DNA of 64,000 nt, taken from assembly GCF_024347615.1 (NCBI RefSeq), contig NZ_AP025508.1, positions 248,001 through 312,000 of the forward strand, in the 5' to 3' direction. The position numbers and the translations under genes are program-made. The notes under the pieces were generated by a model. The model saw only the letters and a program-made list of their open reading frames with translations. It ran no database searches and was not told where the DNA came from. How positions within the stretch are numbered: the first letter of the stretch is position 1; every line of letters begins with the position of its first letter. Origin of the DNA: Vibrio splendidus. Its GTDB lineage: Bacteria; Pseudomonadota; Gammaproteobacteria; Enterobacterales; Vibrionaceae. Positions 59,723 to 64,000 of the stretch are shown piece after piece.

Positions 59723-59944
59723 ATGTTTGAATTAATCTTTGTTCTTATTTTCGTCGCAACTCTACTTGTCACTGGTATCACGTTTATGACGGTATTGGCT
59801 GCAACCGGAATCGCGTTAGCAGTTATGTTGGTCTTGGGTATGATGGGGGTTGTGTTTAAGTTGCTGCCTTGGTTAATTGTGATTGCATTGGGTATCTGGT
59901 TTTTCAAAAACTTTGTACACAGTTCTAACCAAAGACGTTACTAA
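59723..59944 (+). CDS. pspG: Phage shock protein PspG
   Basis: 73 residues. It begins MFELIFVLIFVATLLVTG and is nearly all hydrophobic: two or three membrane helices, then a short basic/aromatic tail (SSNQRRY). The pattern FKLLPWLIVIALGIWFF matches PspG from enterobacteria. It belongs to the membrane-stress Psp response. Placement after dusA, an RBS AGGGAG and a sigma-54 promoter all support it. Confidence 0.92.
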   Translation: MFELIFVLIFVATLLVTGITFMTVLAATGIALAVMLVLGMMGVVFKLLPWLIVIALGIWFFKNFVHSSNQRRY

Positions 59945-60079
59945 GGTCATGGTGTCGTCAAATCTTTGATCGTCAGCGGTTTATCGTTTGAGAATTTAAG
60001 ATGTGTGATAGAATTTTCCCCAATAATCTATGAATGTGCATACAATTAGCACAACGATATGGAATTGGAGCTATCTCAA

Positions 60080-60745
60080 ATGAATAAAATGCCATTAATT
60101 GCTTTAGTGGGAATGCTATCTTTAAGCTCGGCAGTGTCTGCTGAAGAAGAGTTTTCTTACACGGCTAAAGTCGGTGCCGATATGTGGTGGGGAAGTACAA
60201 AGCTAAACGAAGTTAGACAAGATGATGACTCTAACTCACCTTCGTTGTATTTCGCATTTGAGCATAATGCCCCGATGCTACCAAACGCTAGCTTTCGCTA
60301 TACTTCTGTTGATGCAGATTCATTGGCCTTCGATAAGTACGACTACACCTTCTATTACACGTTGTTAGATCACAAGCTGATGAACTTCGATGCGGGTGTG
60401 ACGTTTACTCAGTATTCAAACTCGAATTACATCGAGCCTCAAAATGGCACTCAAACGAGCTTCGATGAATTTACTTGGAGCTTCTACGGTAACGCAGAGA
60501 TCAACGTTCCTGAGACCAATTTCGATATCATCGGTACGATGGAGTTCGGTGATAGCAGTGGTATTAAGAGCACGGATTTGATGGCGGGTGTTCAGTACCG
60601 AATTCCTGTAGCAGAAACTGAAGTGGCACTGCGTGGTGGTTACCGCGTGATCGACCTTGATTCGGAAGAGTTCTTCTCTTCAGAGGTTGGCAAAGAGTTT
60701 GTCATGGTTGATGGCTGGTTTGCTGGCGCTGAAGTGCGCTTCTAG
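60080..60745 (+). CDS. TIGR04219-type outer-membrane beta-barrel protein
   Basis: 221 residues from the ATG at 60080, with GGAG nine bases upstream; a few in-frame codons precede it. The signal peptide (about 1-21, SSAVSAEEE) is followed by alternating beta strands, e.g. YTAKVGADMWWGS, NASFRYTSVDADS and FNAxVTF-like strands, ending GAEVRF with C-terminal Phe. This fits a small outer-membrane barrel family seen in Vibrio, function unknown. Its own terminator follows at 60779. Confidence 0.82.
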   Translation: MNKMPLIALVGMLSLSSAVSAEEEFSYTAKVGADMWWGSTKLNEVRQDDDSNSPSLYFAFEHNAPMLPNASFRYTSVDADSLAFDKYDYTFYYTLLDHKLMNFDAGVTFTQYSNSNYIEPQNGTQTSFDEFTWSFYGNAEINVPETNFDIIGTMEFGDSSGIKSTDLMAGVQYRIPVAETEVALRGGYRVIDLDSEEFFSSEVGKEFVMVDGWFAGAEVRF

Positions 60746-60778
60746 GCCATATAAAGCAAATTTAGAACGAATTTTGAG

Positions 60779-60806
60779 AACGCCACTTTATTAAGTGGCG
60801 TTTTTT
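60779..60806 (+). terminator. Rho-independent terminator
   Basis: AACGCCACTT - TATT - AAGTGGCGTT with a six-base T-run. Confidence 0.93.
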
Positions 60807-60936
60807 ATATCTATTGGTTATATCCTTCTGGAATTAGTTAGCACATTCATCACTTTCGACCATCCTTTATACAGAGAGCTAATTAGCGTCTATTCTTATA
60901 AGGTCTATGTTGTGAGGTCAAAGCAAGGGATGGAAT

Positions 60937-61167
60937 ATGACACTCAATGAATTACGAAATTTATATAGAGAAAATCTGTTAGTTGAAGCGATCATAGAGC
61001 CCTCAATTCAAGAAGGGTCTTGGGTTGTGGAGTTTCGCCATATGGGAGGTGGCTTTGTTCTGCTTACTGATGTTCATGGTGAAGAGTGCCATTACGCGGA
61101 TTTAGACCTAGCATCTAAGTCGGCAATGGCGGTTGGCTTTCAGCAAGTGCGTATTGAAAACCAGTAA
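60937..61167 (+). CDS. Small conserved-looking protein of unknown function
   Basis: 76 residues beginning MTLNELRNLYRENLLVEAII. It is mixed alpha/beta with a beta-hairpin-like middle (WVVEFRHMGGGFVLLTDVHG) and a C-terminal helix (LASKSAMAVGFQQV). No signal peptide, membrane helix or cysteine pair. I do not recognise a family with a known role. Regular codon use and a GGGATGGA-like site before the ATG support it as a real gene. It sits between the barrel gene and cysJ. Confidence 0.65.
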   Translation: MTLNELRNLYRENLLVEAIIEPSIQEGSWVVEFRHMGGGFVLLTDVHGEECHYADLDLASKSAMAVGFQQVRIENQ

Positions 61168-61290
61168 GTCAATTTGCGTTTCAATCGGTTTTTACTTCCA
61201 AAAAGTTATAAAACATACTTTTCTATTCTTTCTTGTTATTAAAAGGAGTGGTTAATCTATCGTCACGCAATGATTAGGGATGTCGTGACC

Positions 61291-63156
61291 ATGTCTTTAA
61301 ATAAGAAAGAGTCTTCACAAAATAATAATGCACAGTCTGGGGCTAATGAGCTACCTGGACTAGCAGCACCACTTAATGACCAACAATTGGGTCATCTTCA
61401 ACACACAGTTTCTGAGTTATCTTCACAACAACTGGCATGGGTCAGTGGTTACCTTTGGGGAGTGAGCCAAGCTCAGCCTGTCGGTGCAGCTGCGCCAATC
61501 GCTCAAGCGGCTGCTGCAGTAGCGGCTAAACCTGCGGGTAAGCTCAGCATTATCTTCGCATCTCAAACAGGTAATGCTAAAGGCGTCGCTGAATCGCTTG
61601 AGGCAGAAGCGAAAGCCTTGGGTATTTCTGTCGAGCTTTTCGATGCAAGTGATTATAAAGGTAAGAACCTAGCCAAAGAGACACACGTCATTTTTGTCGC
61701 TTCAACCAATGGTGAGGGCGAAGCCCCTGATAACGCTATTGAGTTGCATGAATTCCTACAATCGAAGAAAGCGCCAAAATTATCAAACCTACAATACGGT
61801 GTGATTGGTTTAGGTGACTCAAGCTATGAGTTCTTCTGCCAAACAGCTAAAGACTTCGATAATTTCCTCGCTAAGCTTGGTGCTAAATCGTTTGTCGACC
61901 GTCTTGATTGTGATGTTGATTACGAAGAATCAGCAACGGAATGGCGCGCTAAAGCATTAGAGCAAGTAAAAGAGACGCTATCGACAGGCAATGAAGCTGA
62001 TGTGGTTCAATTACCAGTCGGTCAAGCGGCTGCCGGTCATTCGCAATACACCAAACAAAACCCATACACCGCGACACTATTGACGAGCCAAAAGATCACC
62101 GGTCGTGATTCGGGCAAAGATGTTCGTCACATCGAGATTGATCTTGATGAGTCGGGTATTACTTACCAACCGGGTGATGCGCTAGGCGTATGGTTTGAAA
62201 ACAGTTCAGAACTCGCTAATCAGATCCTTTCTAAGGTTGGGTTATCTGGTATCGAAAGTGTTGATGTCGATGGTGACAACTTATCTATCCACAGCGCACT
62301 CGTCAGTAAATTCGAGATTACATCTTCAAACCCTCAACTTGTGACTAAGTTTGCTGAACTATCGGGCAGCAAGAAGTTAATCAAGCTGGTGGAAGATAAA
62401 GACAAGCTTCGTGAATACGCGGGTAATACTCAAGTTGTCGATGTTTTAGCTGAGAAGAAAACTAAGCTATCGGCTGATGAATTGATTGGTCTACTACGTA
62501 AGCTGACACCGCGTCTCTACTCTATTGCATCAAGCCAAGCTGAAGTGGATGAAGAAGTTCACTTGACGGTTGGTTTGGTTGAATACCAAAAAGGCGATGA
62601 ATCTCGTTTAGGCGGAGCTTCTAGCTTCTTAGCTCAACGTCTTGAAGAAGGTGGTGAAGTGAAGGTGTTTGTTGAGAACAACAATAACTTCAAACTACCA
62701 CAAGACGACAATACACCAATCATCATGGTTGGCCCTGGTACTGGTATCGCACCGTTCCGCAGTTTTGTTCAAGAGCGTGAAAACAATGATGCCGAAGGTA
62801 AAAGCTGGCTGTTCTTTGGTGACCGAACTTTCACTCAAGATTTCTTATATCAAGTTGAATGGCAGAAGTACCTTAAGTCTGGTGCACTAACCAAGCTTGA
62901 TGTTGCCTTCAGTCGTGACCAAAAAGAAAAGGTTTATGTTCAAGATCGCTTAATCGAACAAGCAGCTCAGATTTGGCAATGGCTTCAAGAGGGCGCGTAC
63001 CTCTATGTATGTGGCGATGCGACTCGAATGGCGAAAGATGTTCATGAAGCGTTAGTTACAATTGCGGAAAAACATGGCAATCAGAGCCGCGAGCAAGCTG
63101 AACAATATATTAATGATTTACGTAAAGCGAAACGTTACCAAAGGGATGTGTACTAA
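61291..63156 (+). CDS. cysJ: Sulfite reductase flavoprotein alpha subunit
   Basis: 621 residues from the ATG at 61291 (an in-frame ATG at 61270 is an alternative). A flavodoxin domain (about 75-215) shows the FMN loop [14 protein letters not shown] and [12 protein letters not shown]. The FAD domain has RLYSIASSQ and [11 protein letters not shown], and the NADPH domain has [12 protein letters not shown], with the C-terminal RYQRDVY. It passes electrons from NADPH to CysI for six-electron reduction of sulfite to sulfide. cysI starts at the last base of its stop codon. Confidence 0.96.
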   Translation: MSLNKKESSQNNNAQSGANELPGLAAPLNDQQLGHLQHTVSELSSQQLAWVSGYLWGVSQAQPVGAAAPIAQAAAAVAAKPAGKLSIIFASQTGNAKGVAESLEAEAKALGISVELFDASDYKGKNLAKETHVIFVASTNGEGEAPDNAIELHEFLQSKKAPKLSNLQYGVIGLGDSSYEFFCQTAKDFDNFLAKLGAKSFVDRLDCDVDYEESATEWRAKALEQVKETLSTGNEADVVQLPVGQAAAGHSQYTKQNPYTATLLTSQKITGRDSGKDVRHIEIDLDESGITYQPGDALGVWFENSSELANQILSKVGLSGIESVDVDGDNLSIHSALVSKFEITSSNPQLVTKFAELSGSKKLIKLVEDKDKLREYAGNTQVVDVLAEKKTKLSADELIGLLRKLTPRLYSIASSQAEVDEEVHLTVGLVEYQKGDESRLGGASSFLAQRLEEGGEVKVFVENNNNFKLPQDDNTPIIMVGPGTGIAPFRSFVQERENNDAEGKSWLFFGDRTFTQDFLYQVEWQKYLKSGALTKLDVAFSRDQKEKVYVQDRLIEQAAQIWQWLQEGAYLYVCGDATRMAKDVHEALVTIAEKHGNQSREQAEQYINDLRKAKRYQRDVY

Positions 63157-64000
63157 TGAGCAAGCAAGTAATAGAGCAAGAAGTGCTAGGTCAAGTACTG
63201 GGACCTTTGGCTGATAACGAACGTCTGAAGCGTGAAAGTAAAAATCTTCGCGGTACGATTGAACAAGATCTCCAAGATAGAATTACGGGTGGTTTTACTG
63301 CTGATAACTTTCAGTTGATCCGCTTCCACGGTATGTATCAACAAGACGACCGTGATATTCGTAACGAACGTACCAAGCAAAAGCTAGAACCTTTACATAA
63401 TGTAATGCTGCGTGCGCGTATGCCTGGCGGGATCATCACTCCGAAGCAGTGGCTCGCGATTGATAAATTCGCAGATGAAAGCACCTCTTATGGTTCTATC
63501 CGTCTCACAACTCGTCAAACTTTCCAGTTTCACGGTGTGTTGAAGCCGAACATTAAGTTAATGCACCAAACACTAAACAGTATTGGTATTGATTCCATTG
63601 CGACGGCGGGTGACGTAAACCGAAATGTTTTGTGTACGACAAACCCGGTTGAGTCTGAGCTACACCAAGAAGCCTACGAGTGGGCGAAAAAGATCAGTGA
63701 ACATCTATTACCTAAGACTCGTGCTTATGCCGAAATCTGGTTAGATGGTGAAAAGCTAGCAACAACGGATGAAGAACCTATCTTAGGTAGCAACTACCTA
63801 CCACGTAAGTTTAAGACGACGGTTGTAATTCCTCCGCAAAATGACGTAGATGTTCATGCTAACGATCTTAACTTCATCGCGATTGCTAAAGACGGAAAGC
63901 TGGTGGGCTTTAACGTATTAGTGGGCGGTGGTCTTGCAATGACGCACGGCGATACTTCTACTTATGCACGTAAAGCTGACGACTTTGGTTTTGTGCCATT
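63156..64000 (+). CDS. cysI: Sulfite reductase hemoprotein beta subunit (5' part, runs off window)
   Basis: About 281 residues are present before the window edge. It begins [20 protein letters not shown] and contains the siroheme/sulfite-binding landmarks [15 protein letters not shown] and the [10 protein letters not shown] segment, as in CysI. The 4Fe-4S cysteine motifs lie in the missing C-terminal half. Start ATG overlaps the TAA of cysJ (TAATG), indicating coupled translation. cysJ-cysI order suits assimilatory sulfate reduction; cysH would be expected beyond the window. Confidence 0.95.
   Translation, partial: MSKQVIEQEVLGQVLGPLADNERLKRESKNLRGTIEQDLQDRITGGFTADNFQLIRFHGMYQQDDRDIRNERTKQKLEPLHNVMLRARMPGGIITPKQWLAIDKFADESTSYGSIRLTTRQTFQFHGVLKPNIKLMHQTLNSIGIDSIATAGDVNRNVLCTTNPVESELHQEAYEWAKKISEHLLPKTRAYAEIWLDGEKLATTDEEPILGSNYLPRKFKTTVVIPPQNDVDVHANDLNFIAIAKDGKLVGFNVLVGGGLAMTHGDTSTYARKADDFGFVP

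Overview
The window reads as a stretch of a Vibrio main chromosome, most likely from the V. splendidus (Splendidus) clade. The signs are a polar-flagellar motX beside purA under a sigma-28-type promoter, a complete frdABCD operon, a groESL-linked VC2662-type surface-repeat protein, the EF-P modification genes, an unusually large tRNA array, moderate GC, and close protein matches to known Vibrio families. Species assignment is inference. Nearly all of the window is core genome.

Layout. 1-4.9 kb: a MATE transporter (cut by the window edge), an AT-rich Wzz-type chain-length protein, heat-shock-controlled groES-groEL and a secreted repeat protein. 5-7.1 kb: a membrane diguanylate cyclase convergent with an MgtC-like protein. 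7.2-14.5 kb: a pilin-like protein, epmB divergent from efp, the frdABCD operon and epmA, so the EF-P target (K34) and two of its modifying enzymes lie close together. 14.6-19.3 kb: EamA transporter, dCache chemoreceptor and DASS symporter. 19.5-46.2 kb has the E. coli order psd-rsgA-orn-tRNA-queG-tsaE-amiB-mutL-miaA-hfq-hflX-hflK-hflC-(yjeT)-purA-rnr-rlmB-rpsF-rpsR-rplI. It differs in having 17 alternating tRNA-Gly(GCC)/initiator tRNA-fMet genes where E. coli has three glycine tRNAs, and in lacking nnr and priB at their E. coli positions. The yjeT homologue is reversed, and motX plus an exported amidohydrolase sit between purA and rnr.

46.4-53.7 kb: DUF481 porin-like protein, dnaB-alr, an Omp85-type protein, a YjbQ protein and pgi. 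53.76-55.19 kb is a complete IS4-type insertion sequence with an exact 12-bp target duplication that splits the pgi terminator. 55.3-59.9 kb is a cheX-zur-(island scar)-dusA-pspG block: between zur and dusA lie phage-like fragments, a DUF2806 gene and a truncated tyrosine recombinase, the remains of a dusA-type integration. 60-64 kb: an outer-membrane beta-barrel protein, a small unknown gene and cysJ-cysI (cysI cut by the edge).

No wholly new defence or metabolic system stands out. The most interesting items are: a gene-free stretch with four DnaA-box matches at 25.1-25.4 kb, in the same position as E. coli datA; the amplified Gly/fMet tRNA array; a signal-peptide-bearing adenosine-type deaminase under a PurR-like operator; the IS inside a terminator; the dusA island scar; and repeated tandem duplication of gene 3' ends, including the stop codon. 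All calls come from reading the sequence; no database search was run.
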